Below, in pieces: positions 36,241 to 44,199 of a DNA stretch of 64,000 nt (positions within the stretch are counted from its first letter, which is position 1; the number at the start of each line of letters is the position of its first letter). A program made the translations under genes and the position numbers. The notes beneath the pieces are model-generated. The model searched no databases. It was not told the origin of the DNA and saw nothing but the letters and a program-made list of their open reading frames with translations. The stretch spans positions 62,001 to 126,000 of the forward strand of contig CACAWY010000002.1 of the NCBI GenBank assembly GCA_902536385.1, written 5' to 3'. The DNA is from an uncultured Pelagibacteraceae bacterium. GTDB lineage: Bacteria; Pseudomonadota; Alphaproteobacteria; Pelagibacterales; Pelagibacteraceae.

Positions 36241-37617
36241 ATGTCTAAATCTAAAAAAGAAACAAACTTGAAATTAGTTAAAGGTTCTAAAAGTGATAGT
36301 TCAAAAGTTAGTGCTCTTTCACCAAGAGAAATAGTTTCTGAACTGGATAGATATGTAATTGGTCAAAAGGAAGCAAAAAAAGCTGTTGCCGTTGCTTTAA
36401 GAAATAGGTGGAGAAGACAAGCTCTTACTGATGAAATGAGAGATGAAGTTTTACCAAAAAATATTCTGATGATAGGACCAACAGGTGTTGGTAAAACAGA
36501 AATTTCAAGAAGACTTTCTAAATTGGCCGAAGCACCATTTATTAAAGTTGAGGCAACAAGATTTACTGAAGTTGGATACGTAGGAAGAGATGTTGAACAA
36601 ATTATTAGGGACTTGATTGAAATCGCTATTGCAATGGAAAGAGAGAGAAAGAGGAAAGAGGTTAAAGCTAAAGCTGAGTTAAAAGCAGAGGAAAAAGTTT
36701 TAGATGCCTTAGTAGGAAATAAAGCAAGTGTTGCTACTAGAGAAAGTTTTAGAAAAAGATTGAGAAATGGTGACCTAGACGATAATGAAATTGAAATAGA
36801 GGTGCAAGATACATCCTCTGGGTTACAGAGCTTTGAAATACCCGGTATGCCAGGGGGAAATGTTGGAATGGTTAATCTTGGAGATATCCTTGGAAAATCT
36901 ATGGGTGGAAAAAAAGGAAAGAAAAAGAAAATGTCTGTAAAGGAGTCTCACGGAATTTTAGTGGCCCAAGAATCGGATAAAATGATTGAGGAAGATAAAA
37001 TAATTAAAGAAGCAAAAAAAGCTACCGAAGAAAATGGAATTGTTTTTTTAGATGAAATCGATAAAGTTTCAGCAAGAAGTGATAGAGTTGGAGGTGACGT
37101 TTCAAGAGAAGGGGTTCAAAGAGATCTATTGCCTCTCATTGAAGGAACAACCGTAAGCACAAAACATGGGCCAATTAAAACTGATCATATTTTATTTATT
37201 GCCTCAGGAGCTTTTCAATTAGCGAAACCATCGGACTTATTGCCTGAGTTACAAGGGAGATTACCTATTAGAGTAGAATTAAAAGCACTTAATGAAGAGG
37301 ATTTTAAAAGAATATTAAAGGAACCTGATAATAGTTTAATAAAACAATATAAGGCTTTACTAAAAACCGAGGATGTCAACCTTGAGTTTTCAGATGATGG
37401 AATAAATATGCTTGCAAAAATATCTGCGGAAGTTAACTCCTCTGTAGAAAATATTGGAGCCAGAAGACTTCATACAATTATCGAAAAAGTATTAGATGAA
37501 ATCAGTTTCAATGCTACAGACAAAGCTGGAGAAACTATCACAGTTAATAAGAAATTCGTGCAAGATAATTTGGGTAATTTGGTTAAGGATACAGATCTTT
37601 CGAAATTTATATTATAA
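36241..37617 (+). CDS. hslU: ATP-dependent protease unfoldase subunit HslU (ClpY)
   Basis: This is the AAA+ unfoldase that feeds HslV. The 458 residues include [35 protein letters not shown], Walker [16 protein letters not shown] near residue 80, the pore loop EVGYVGRDV, the intermediate domain and Walker [15 protein letters not shown]. It starts directly after hslV. Its 3' end overlaps the convergent Smr-domain gene by 6 bases. Confidence 0.97.
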   Translation: MSKSKKETNLKLVKGSKSDSSKVSALSPREIVSELDRYVIGQKEAKKAVAVALRNRWRRQALTDEMRDEVLPKNILMIGPTGVGKTEISRRLSKLAEAPFIKVEATRFTEVGYVGRDVEQIIRDLIEIAIAMERERKRKEVKAKAELKAEEKVLDALVGNKASVATRESFRKRLRNGDLDDNEIEIEVQDTSSGLQSFEIPGMPGGNVGMVNLGDILGKSMGGKKGKKKKMSVKESHGILVAQESDKMIEEDKIIKEAKKATEENGIVFLDEIDKVSARSDRVGGDVSREGVQRDLLPLIEGTTVSTKHGPIKTDHILFIASGAFQLAKPSDLLPELQGRLPIRVELKALNEEDFKRILKEPDNSLIKQYKALLKTEDVNLEFSDDGINMLAKISAEVNSSVENIGARRLHTIIEKVLDEISFNATDKAGETITVNKKFVQDNLGNLVKDTDLSKFIL

Positions 37618-38027
37618 ATTTTTTAACTTAATTAAAATTGCTCCTTCTCCACCATCTTTTATGTCGGCCTCATTTATCGATATTACTAATTTGTTTAAAT
37701 CAGGATCAGATTTAATAAATTCTGGTACTGAAAATTTTAATTTTCCGAAATCCTTTGAAACATAAGCATCATTATCATTAGTAGAGTGCATTCCTTTTCC
37801 TGTTATTAATAATAATTCTTTATATTTATTTTCTACGCAAGATAACAATATCTCCCTCACTTTTATATTTGCGTTATCTAATGTAAAACCATGAAGATCA
37901 AATTTAAACCTCTCCCTTTTTTTATAGTTAAAATTATTTTGATCTTTATCGTAAATGTCTATTGGATCTTTTATATATTCTTCCCAGGTTTCTTTATCTT
38001 CTTGGGAAAGGTTTTTTTTTTTATCAC
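37612..38027 (-). CDS. Smr-domain protein with apparent frameshift at an A11 tract
   Basis: The reading frame from about 38022 down to 37612 encodes [19 protein letters not shown], then [15 protein letters not shown] and [11 protein letters not shown], the DLHG and GKG motifs of the Smr (MutS2-type nuclease or RNA-cleaving) domain. That frame has no ATG, GTG or TTG before the domain. A GTG at 38027, overlapping the upstream stop as GTGA, is in another frame. One extra A in the run of 11 As (38012-38022) would join the two into a normal Smr protein. It may be a sequencing error, a decayed gene or slippage-dependent expression. Confidence 0.65.
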
Positions 38028-38626
38028 TGACTAATAATTTCAGATAAATACCAGTTAGGACTATTATTATTTATATTTTTAGTGAATTTCCAACTATCTG
38101 TAACGAATTTTATTTTATCAGGGTTCCCTTCGATAATTTTGTTTTCCTTATCTTTTTTAACGGAGATCACTTCTGCAACGAATTTAACTGTGGCGAATAA
38201 ATTATCTTTTACTTTTTCATATTTCTCTACTGAAGACTCTTTTACTCCAATGAAGGTAAATTCTGATTTGATATTTTCTTTATTTCTAAGTTTGATTGCA
38301 TCAGAGAAGTTAGAGAACATTTTTGGTGATAATAAAGCCTTCAGTTTAATCAGGTCCCCACTGGCAAATGATGTTAAAATACTTTCATAAGCTATTTCAG
38401 CACCTCTTAGAAATTCTTTTTTATCTTTTCCCTCTAAGACTTCAAGATTCTGATTGGCTGGTTCAACATCCTTTTTGGGCATACTAAATTTTTTCTCTGC
38501 GAAATTAGGATAAACTTTAGACTCATGTCCTGTCTTTCTTCCTAAAATACTTCTTAGTCGCAAAATTATAAATCCTGCGATCATACCCAATAGAATTATG
38601 TCTAAATATCCGAAATTGTTACTCAT
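38024..38626 (-). CDS. Tim44-like domain inner-membrane protein
   Basis: A membrane-anchored protein of 200 residues starting at MSNNFGYLDIILLGM. An in-frame ATG 18 bases upstream is less likely. One N-terminal membrane segment (about residues 8-24) is followed by a short basic linker. The Tim44/TimA lipid-binding domain includes FLRGAEIAYESILTSFASGDLIKLKALLSP and SWKFTKNINNNSPNWYLSEI. In Alphaproteobacteria it sits beside fxsA-secB and Smr, as here. The lytic transglycosylase mltA often found between Tim44 and Smr is absent. Confidence 0.85.
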   Translation of the reverse strand: MSNNFGYLDIILLGMIAGFIILRLRSILGRKTGHESKVYPNFAEKKFSMPKKDVEPANQNLEVLEGKDKKEFLRGAEIAYESILTSFASGDLIKLKALLSPKMFSNFSDAIKLRNKENIKSEFTFIGVKESSVEKYEKVKDNLFATVKFVAEVISVKKDKENKIIEGNPDKIKFVTDSWKFTKNINNNSPNWYLSEIISQ

Positions 38627-38670
38627 AATTTGATAAATATACATGAATAATATAATTTTGTATCAGACAA

Positions 38671-39084
38671 ATGAACACATTTTTCTTAATTTTTATTGGT
38701 TTACCAGCCTTAGAGATATTCCTCATGATAAAAATCGGGGGCCAAATAGGCGCAATTAATACAATTGCTCTAATTTTTCTTACAGCAATAATTGGTATTT
38801 TTTTTGCGAGGATACAAGGAGTTTTAACTTTAAAGTCAGGTTTAAAAAATTTATATCAAAATAAAATACCAATCTATGAACTTTTATCTGGAGCATCTAT
38901 AGCGTTTGCCGCGTTACTTTTGATAGTACCTGGCTTTTTAACCGATTTAATAGGTTTTTTAATTTTAATACCTTTTAGCAGAAAAATTATTTTAAAAACT
39001 TTATTTAAAAGTAAAACAAAAGTTGAAGAAACAAATAAAACTATAGATGGGGAAATAGTAAATAAAGAAAAAGATGAGCTATAA
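38671..39084 (+). CDS. fxsA: FxsA family membrane protein
   Basis: A 137-residue inner-membrane protein with about three hydrophobic segments. It has the family pattern FLIFIGLPALEIFLMIKIGGQIGA at the start and AALLLIVPGFLTDLIGFLILIP later. A charged C-terminal tail follows. FxsA in E. coli relieves F-plasmid exclusion of phage T7, but its housekeeping role is unknown. It overlaps secB by 11 bases and is divergent from the Tim44-like gene. Confidence 0.88.
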   Translation: MNTFFLIFIGLPALEIFLMIKIGGQIGAINTIALIFLTAIIGIFFARIQGVLTLKSGLKNLYQNKIPIYELLSGASIAFAALLLIVPGFLTDLIGFLILIPFSRKIILKTLFKSKTKVEETNKTIDGEIVNKEKDEL

Positions 39085-39493
39085 AATTATAGGTAAATAC
39101 ATAAAAAATTTAAATTTTAGTATTCCAAATCCTAAAACTTTTTTTTTACTTACAAAAAATATAGCAAATTACAAAATAAATATAGACATAAGAAGCAACC
39201 AAGTAAAAGAAAATATATTTGAAGTTCTTACTACTTTAAATCTATCAACAGCAAAAGATGTTTTTGAAAAAATAAATACAAAAATTGAATACGCTACTTT
39301 AATTGAATTATCGAATAAAAATATAGAAAAAAATGAAATGGAAAAAATAGTTCTTATCGATGTACCCTCTAAAATTTATGGAGAGTTAAGGAAGATATTT
39401 GTTAGTCTTTTTGAGAATTCTGGATTTAAAGATATAAAAATAAGCGAAAATGTAGATTTTGAAAGTTTATATAAAAAGAAAAAAACTCAATAA
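39074..39493 (+). CDS. secB: Export chaperone SecB
   Basis: SecB holds preproteins unfolded for the Sec translocase. The 139-residue sequence is diverged but keeps the order of strands and VLTTLNLSTAKDVFEKINTKIEYATLIELSN. It has the fxsA-secB-dnaQ neighbourhood typical of Alphaproteobacteria. It is somewhat shorter than the usual 150-165 residues and lacks the acidic tail. The identification rests on weak similarity plus gene order. Confidence 0.75.
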   Translation: MSYKIIGKYIKNLNFSIPNPKTFFLLTKNIANYKINIDIRSNQVKENIFEVLTTLNLSTAKDVFEKINTKIEYATLIELSNKNIEKNEMEKIVLIDVPSKIYGELRKIFVSLFENSGFKDIKISENVDFESLYKKKKTQ

Positions 39494-40146
39494 AAATTTT
39501 TTTTTAATTCTTTTTTTAAAAACTCTTGGTGTAATTTAAACTCTGTATCTGATATTTTTATTATTTTCTTATTATAATCTTTATTTTTTATTACGTTTTG
39601 TTTAGTACTATTAGATGTTAAATCAAATTTTGGCTCCTTCAAATCTAAAAGATTAATATAAACTTCTCGAAGAAGTTCACAGTCTAATAAAGCATTATGT
39701 TTTTTTCTTCTTGATATATCAATATTAAATCTTTTACAAAGAGCATCTAATGAATTTGAAGAACCTGGAAACTTGTTCCTAGCGATCTCAAGGGAGTCTA
39801 TTATTGATTCTTTATCAATCAATGCCTTCTTCAAAGTGTCGAGTTCTCCGTTTAAAAAACCAAGATCAAAAGTGGCATTATGAATTATTATTTTTTTCCC
39901 CTTAATGAACTCTAAAAATTCATCTGCAATTTTACTGAACTTTTCCTTATTGCTTAAAAATTTGCTTGAAAAACCATGAACTTGAAACGCCTCATCAGGG
40001 ACATCTCTTTCTGGGTTAACTAATTTATGGAAGACTCTACCAGTAGTTATAAAATCCTCAGTTTCTACACAAGCAATTTCAACAATTCTATGACCTTCTT
40101 TAAAAGACAGGCCAGTGGTTTCAGTATCCAGAAATACTTCACTCAT
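39487..40146 (-). CDS. dnaQ: DNA polymerase III epsilon subunit (proofreading exonuclease)
   Basis: Epsilon is the 3'-5' exonuclease of the replicative polymerase. The 219 residues carry the DEDDh motifs: VFLDTETTGLSF (Exo I), HNATFDLGFLNGEL (Exo II) and KRKKHNALLDCELLREVY (Exo III). It is the last gene of the ppsR-maf-aroE-coaE-dnaQ operon, overlapping coaE by 8 bases. It is convergent with secB with a 7-base overlap. Confidence 0.95.
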   Translation of the reverse strand: MSEVFLDTETTGLSFKEGHRIVEIACVETEDFITTGRVFHKLVNPERDVPDEAFQVHGFSSKFLSNKEKFSKIADEFLEFIKGKKIIIHNATFDLGFLNGELDTLKKALIDKESIIDSLEIARNKFPGSSNSLDALCKRFNIDISRRKKHNALLDCELLREVYINLLDLKEPKFDLTSNSTKQNVIKNKDYNKKIIKISDTEFKLHQEFLKKELKKNFY

Positions 40147-40705
40147 ATTGTTTAAATATACCTAATAAAATTTTTTTTAAAATCTTAATATTTCTTTGGT
40201 TAACAACAACATGATCACAAAATTTAGCTTTTTTATTATCACTAAGTTGTTTTTTGTTAAGAATTGAAAAAATTTCTTTATCACCACCTTTTGATATAAA
40301 TCTTTTTAGTCTAATCTTTCGACTTGCTTTTAAAAAAAATATTACATCAAACTGTTTATTTAGTTTACTTTCGATTAATAAAGGGATTTCAAAAAAAGTA
40401 AATTTCCTTTTTTTATTTTTGTTAATGAACAATTTTATTTCCTTTCTAACCAGGGGGTGAATATATTTTTCAATTTTTTTGATATCTAAATTATTTTCCA
40501 AAATTTTATTTTTAATGATAGCTTTTATATTCGAAAAATTTTTAATCTTTAATTTCTTAGACAGAAACATCCTAAAAGTTCTTTTTTTATATAGTTTTTT
40601 TACTACAGCGTCAGCGCTAAATAGCGGTCCTCTTTTTGCAGCTAAAATTTTACTGGCTGTCGTTTTTCCTGAAGATAAAGAGCCTGTTATAGCAATTTTT
40701 TTCAT
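40139..40705 (-). CDS. coaE: Dephospho-CoA kinase
   Basis: CoaE performs the last step of coenzyme A synthesis. The 188-residue P-loop kinase starts KKIAITGSLSSGKTTASKIL. It has FSADAVVKKLY, with the catalytic aspartate, IHPLVRKEI and FFEIPLLIESKL, all CoaE motifs. It overlaps dnaQ by 8 and aroE by 4 bases. Confidence 0.94.
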   Translation of the reverse strand: MKKIAITGSLSSGKTTASKILAAKRGPLFSADAVVKKLYKKRTFRMFLSKKLKIKNFSNIKAIIKNKILENNLDIKKIEKYIHPLVRKEIKLFINKNKKRKFTFFEIPLLIESKLNKQFDVIFFLKASRKIRLKRFISKGGDKEIFSILNKKQLSDNKKAKFCDHVVVNQRNIKILKKILLGIFKQYE

Positions 40706-41523
40706 TTTAATTTTGACAATAATAATTCAACTAAATTTTGATCAATTTCAGGATTCACTTTATTCCATAAATAGAAAGCTTTTTGACCTTGGTAAATAAA
40801 CATATCTAGTCCATTAAAAACTTTAGTATTCTTTTCTTTTAAATGTTTTAGAGTTTTAGTTTCTATCGGGTTATAAATTGTATCAATATAAATTAAATTT
40901 TCTCTTGTATTTTCAAAATTAAAATCAAAATCTTGTCCATTTTTTAATCCCAAACTAGTTGCGTTGACAATAATATCATAATTTTTAATTTCGTCCTGTA
41001 TGTTTTTCCATTCCAAGATTTTAATATTTGAAAACTTTTTTTTTAAAAAAAAACACTTTTCTATTGTCCTATTTATTAATGAGATATCTTTTACTCCAGA
41101 CTTTTGTAATGATAGAATTACTGAAGGAGAAACTCCGCCTGCACCTATTACCAAAGCCTTTCTTTTTGAAGCGTTATCCACCTCTTTTAAATATGCAGCT
41201 TGTAATCCAAAAACATCAGTATTTTCTCCAACTATTATTCCTTCTTGGTTCAAGTAAATTGTATTTACTGAACTTGTAATCTCTGCGTCGTGTACAAGAA
41301 TATCTAAATGAGGAACAATTTTTTGTTTATAAGGTAAAGTTATATTTATTCCATCTAATTTTTTTAATTTGATTTGCTCGACTATGTCTTGTAACTGATC
41401 CTCTTTAACATCTAATATAGAATAATTAGCCTCAATATTATATTTTTTGAACCAATAATTATGAAGTATCGGTGACAGTGAATGTTTAATTGGTTTGCCA
41501 ATAATTCCAAAGTTTTTTTTCAT
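40702..41523 (-). CDS. aroE: Shikimate dehydrogenase
   Basis: AroE reduces 3-dehydroshikimate with NADPH in the aromatic pathway. The 273 residues have FGIIGKPIKHSLSPILHNYWF, LDGINITLPYKQ with the catalytic lysine, SVNTIYL, and the NADP site LVIGAGGVSPSVILSL. It overlaps both neighbours by 4 bases. Confidence 0.95.
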   Translation of the reverse strand: MKKNFGIIGKPIKHSLSPILHNYWFKKYNIEANYSILDVKEDQLQDIVEQIKLKKLDGINITLPYKQKIVPHLDILVHDAEITSSVNTIYLNQEGIIVGENTDVFGLQAAYLKEVDNASKRKALVIGAGGVSPSVILSLQKSGVKDISLINRTIEKCFFLKKKFSNIKILEWKNIQDEIKNYDIIVNATSLGLKNGQDFDFNFENTRENLIYIDTIYNPIETKTLKHLKEKNTKVFNGLDMFIYQGQKAFYLWNKVNPEIDQNLVELLLSKLK

Positions 41524-42104
41524 TTTTTATATTGTTTAACATAGTTGATAATATCTTTTATTGGTAAACCCATAATTGAATCACGATCTCCCTTAATATA
41601 TTCAAATAATTCCATTCCGTCGGCTTCTACCTGATAAACGCCATATGAAAGTAATATTTCTGTTTTTATTTTTCCGAGATATTTTAAAAGCTGTTTTTCA
41701 TTAAAATTTTTCATCTTTAGTTCTGAAGTATCTGTATGATTCCATATCATAGAACCATTCAATGAAAAACAACATGAACTTATTAAATAATGTTTAGAAT
41801 TATTTAGCTTTTTAAGGATTTCGAAAGCTTCTTCTCGAGATTTAGGTTTGTTAATAAGTTCATTGTCTAGAGAAATCACACTGTCAGCACCCAAAACTAA
41901 AATATTAGGATTATTTTTACTTACTTTTACAGATTTTACTTCTGCCAGATTTTTTGAAATTAATTTAGGACTAGCTCCTTCTGCTAAAAGAGAATTTTTT
42001 ATTTCGTCCTCGTCAACATTAGAAAATACCACTTCGGCATCGATATTGTAATTGTCCAAAATCTTTTTTCTCACTCCACTTTTTGAAGCTAAAATAATCT
42101 TCAT
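41520..42104 (-). CDS. maf: Maf/Ham1-like nucleotide pyrophosphatase
   Basis: Maf proteins hydrolyse modified or canonical nucleoside triphosphates and act as house-cleaning enzymes. The 194 residues begin IILASKSGVRKKIL, the Maf signature. LVLGADSVISLDNELINKPKSREEA holds the catalytic aspartate, and KGDRDSIMGLPI is near the end. It overlaps aroE and ppsR by 4 bases each. Confidence 0.93.
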   Translation of the reverse strand: MKIILASKSGVRKKILDNYNIDAEVVFSNVDEDEIKNSLLAEGASPKLISKNLAEVKSVKVSKNNPNILVLGADSVISLDNELINKPKSREEAFEILKKLNNSKHYLISSCCFSLNGSMIWNHTDTSELKMKNFNEKQLLKYLGKIKTEILLSYGVYQVEADGMELFEYIKGDRDSIMGLPIKDIINYVKQYKK

Positions 42105-42919
42105 TTTTTTTTCTTTATTTCAATAATCTTAAGTATAGAGGCAGCGGTTTCTTCCACCGATCTTCTTGTGACGTCAATGATTGGCCAATTATTTTTTTTA
42201 AAGAGCTTCTTGGAGTCATCTACTTCTTTCTTAATATGTTCCACATCAGTGTATTCTTTTAATTTCCGATCTAACATGATTGCGACTCTGTTTCTTCTTA
42301 TGTCAGCTAATCTTTCAGGATCTGCAATAAGTCCAATAACACAAACTTTTTTATTTAGACTTAAGTCAGATGGCAATACTTGATCTAACACTAAAGGAAT
42401 ATTTATTGTTTTATAGCCTCTATTGGCTAAGTAAATTGATGTTGGTGTTTTACTAGTTCTGCTTACTCCTAATAAAACTACATCTGCGTTATTTATATCG
42501 TCTACTTTTTTTCCATCATCATGTGACATTGTAAATTGTATTGCCTCAATTCTCTTATAATAGTCATCATCCAAAACATGTTGAGCACTTGGTTTGTGAA
42601 TAGCTTTTTGATTAAGTAATTTCGAAAAACTTAATATCAGATTTCCTAATATTCCAAAACAAGGGACGTTATTTTTTCCACTCTGATTGGCAATATATTT
42701 AGCAAGTTTAGTCTCGACTATTGTATAAAGAATTAGAGAATTTTCCATTGCTAGACATTCTTTAATTATTTTATCTATTTGTTGTTCTGTTCTAACAAAA
42801 GCAAACTCCTTTTTTTCATATTCAAAATTAGAAAATTGTGATTTTAAAGAAAGAAAAATTCTATCTAAGGTTTCACCTGTCGAGTCAGACACAAGATATA
42901 CATTGTATTTTTGGTTCAT
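42101..42919 (-). CDS. Pyruvate,phosphate dikinase / PEP synthase regulatory kinase-pyrophosphorylase (DUF299)
   Basis: A bifunctional regulator that phosphorylates and dephosphorylates PEP synthase or pyruvate phosphate dikinase. The 272-residue protein contains YLVSDSTGETLDRI, the P-loop-like GVSRTSKTPTSIYLANRGYKTINIP and GLIADPERLADIRRNR. It is the first gene of the leftward maf-aroE-coaE-dnaQ operon. In Caulobacter the same gene flanks the replication origin opposite hemE, as it does here. Confidence 0.93.
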   Translation of the reverse strand: MNQKYNVYLVSDSTGETLDRIFLSLKSQFSNFEYEKKEFAFVRTEQQIDKIIKECLAMENSLILYTIVETKLAKYIANQSGKNNVPCFGILGNLILSFSKLLNQKAIHKPSAQHVLDDDYYKRIEAIQFTMSHDDGKKVDDINNADVVLLGVSRTSKTPTSIYLANRGYKTINIPLVLDQVLPSDLSLNKKVCVIGLIADPERLADIRRNRVAIMLDRKLKEYTDVEHIKKEVDDSKKLFKKNNWPIIDVTRRSVEETAASILKIIEIKKKK

Positions 42920-43021
42920 ATGTTTGTTAATAAATAATTAATAAATCGTTTTTTTCACCTTAAAAAAAAAAATAGAGAAAAAAATTAACATTAATTAACA
43001 ATATTTAAACATTTTATTGAA

Positions 43022-43053
43022 TGTTTATAATGTTGTTTTACTAATGTTTATAA
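43022..43053 (+). repeat. TGTTTATAA direct repeats (possible DnaA boxes)
   Basis: Two identical TGTTTATAA copies begin at 43022 and 43045, 23 bases apart, about two helical turns. Both sit in the extended context AATGTTTATAA. They match the DnaA consensus in 7 of 9 positions. Confidence 0.4.
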
Positions 43054-43107
43054 AAGTAAAAAAGACTGTAAAACAAAGCTTTTTTTCATAAATTATTAAT
43101 CTTACAA

Positions 43108-43135
43108 TGTATAAAAGATGTATAAAAAGTTGTAT
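43108..43135 (+). repeat. TGTAT iterons with 11-12 base spacing
   Basis: TGTATAAAAGA, TGTATAAAAAG and TGTATGACC start at 43108, 43119 and 43131. The helical phasing is typical of protein-binding iterons and sits in the candidate origin about 55-80 bases before hemE. Confidence 0.4.
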
Positions 43136-43188
43136 GACCATTAAACAGGCCCAACTATAAGAACAAAAGTTAAAATTATTAAATATAT

Positions 43189-44199
43189 ATGAGTAACATT
43201 AAAAATATCTTGTTAAAAAGAGTTCCTTGTAAATCTGTATGGTTTATGAGACAAGCAGGAAGATATCTACCGGAATTTCAGAAAATACGATCTAAAAATC
43301 AAAACTTTATCAATCTTTGTTTAAATAGCGAACTTAGTTCTGAAATCACAATGCAACCAATTAAGAGATTTGATCTTGACTCAGCAATAATTTTTTCTGA
43401 CATTTTAATGACTCCATACGCGTTAGGTCAAAAAGTATCTTTCACTAAAAATCAAGGGCCTATTTTGAGTGAATTCGATCTTAGAATATTTCTCCAAAAT
43501 AATGAAAAAGAATTTTCCAAAAAACTAGAACCAATTTACAAAGCAATCAAAATTACAAGAAAAAATCTAACCAATGAAAAGTCTTTAATTTGCTTTGTAG
43601 GAGCACCATGGACACTATTAGTTTACATGCTTGGCATTAGAAAAGATAAAAAGATGGTTGATTTAGATAAACTTAATAATTTTGATAATAAATTAGATCA
43701 AATCATTAATGTATTAGTAAAATTTTTATGTATTCATATAAAAAATCAAATCGAAGCAGGAGCTGACGTTGTTCAAATATTTGACTCTTGGGCAGGACTG
43801 ATTCCTCCAGATAAAATTAATAAATATTGTTTTGTACCAAACACCAAAATAATTCAATTTTGCAAAAAAAGAAACATACCTAATATTTGTTTTCCAAAAG
43901 GCATTAAAGAAAAATTTAAAGATTTTAATGATTTAGTTAAACCAGATGGATTAAATTTAGACCCTGATATAGATCCCTTATGGGCAAAGAAAAATCTGAA
44001 AGATGTAGTATTACAAGGTGGTCTTGATCCTAAAGTATTATTAAAGTCAGAACAGGAAATGATTATAGGAGCGACGAAATACATTTCGGCTTTTAAAGAT
44101 ATTCCTTATATTTTTAATCTAGGACATGGGTTACTTCCAGAAACAGATCCTGATAAAGTGTTTAAATTAGTAAAATTTTATAGGAATTTTCATGGATAA
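43189..44199 (+). CDS. hemE: Uroporphyrinogen decarboxylase
   Basis: HemE decarboxylates uroporphyrinogen III to coproporphyrinogen III in haem synthesis. The 336-residue TIM barrel has VWFMRQAGRYLPEFQKIR, with the substrate-binding arginines, and FCVGAPWTLLVYML-like LICFVGAPWTLL. VVQIFDSWAGLI and FNLGHGLLPETDPDKV lie further along. It overlaps hemH by 8 bases and starts the hemE-hemH-hemJ group flanking the candidate origin. Confidence 0.97.
   Translation: MSNIKNILLKRVPCKSVWFMRQAGRYLPEFQKIRSKNQNFINLCLNSELSSEITMQPIKRFDLDSAIIFSDILMTPYALGQKVSFTKNQGPILSEFDLRIFLQNNEKEFSKKLEPIYKAIKITRKNLTNEKSLICFVGAPWTLLVYMLGIRKDKKMVDLDKLNNFDNKLDQIINVLVKFLCIHIKNQIEAGADVVQIFDSWAGLIPPDKINKYCFVPNTKIIQFCKKRNIPNICFPKGIKEKFKDFNDLVKPDGLNLDPDIDPLWAKKNLKDVVLQGGLDPKVLLKSEQEMIIGATKYISAFKDIPYIFNLGHGLLPETDPDKVFKLVKFYRNFHG

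Larger units (their letters stand above)
42920..43188. other. Candidate chromosomal replication origin (oriC)
   Basis: A 269-base gene-free gap lies between divergent ppsR and hemE, the conserved origin position in Caulobacter and Rickettsia. It is extremely AT-rich with long A/T runs near 42951-43000, suitable as an unwinding element. Two exact TGTTTATAA repeats (43022-43030, 43045-43053) match the DnaA box complement TGTGGATAA at 7 of 9 positions. Three TGTAT iterations start at 43108, 43119 and 43131, about one helical turn apart. No perfect DnaA box is present. Promoters for both flanking genes must also lie here. Confidence 0.65.

Noticed and set aside
41000-41279. Two overlapping 83-85 residue plus-strand frames
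   Set aside because: Both are antisense to aroE, which has complete active-site motifs.
42985-43010. CtrA-like TTAA-N-TTAA sites in the candidate origin
   Set aside because: The visible pairs are spaced by 6 bases, not the 7 of the CtrA consensus, and TTAA is frequent by chance in this sequence.
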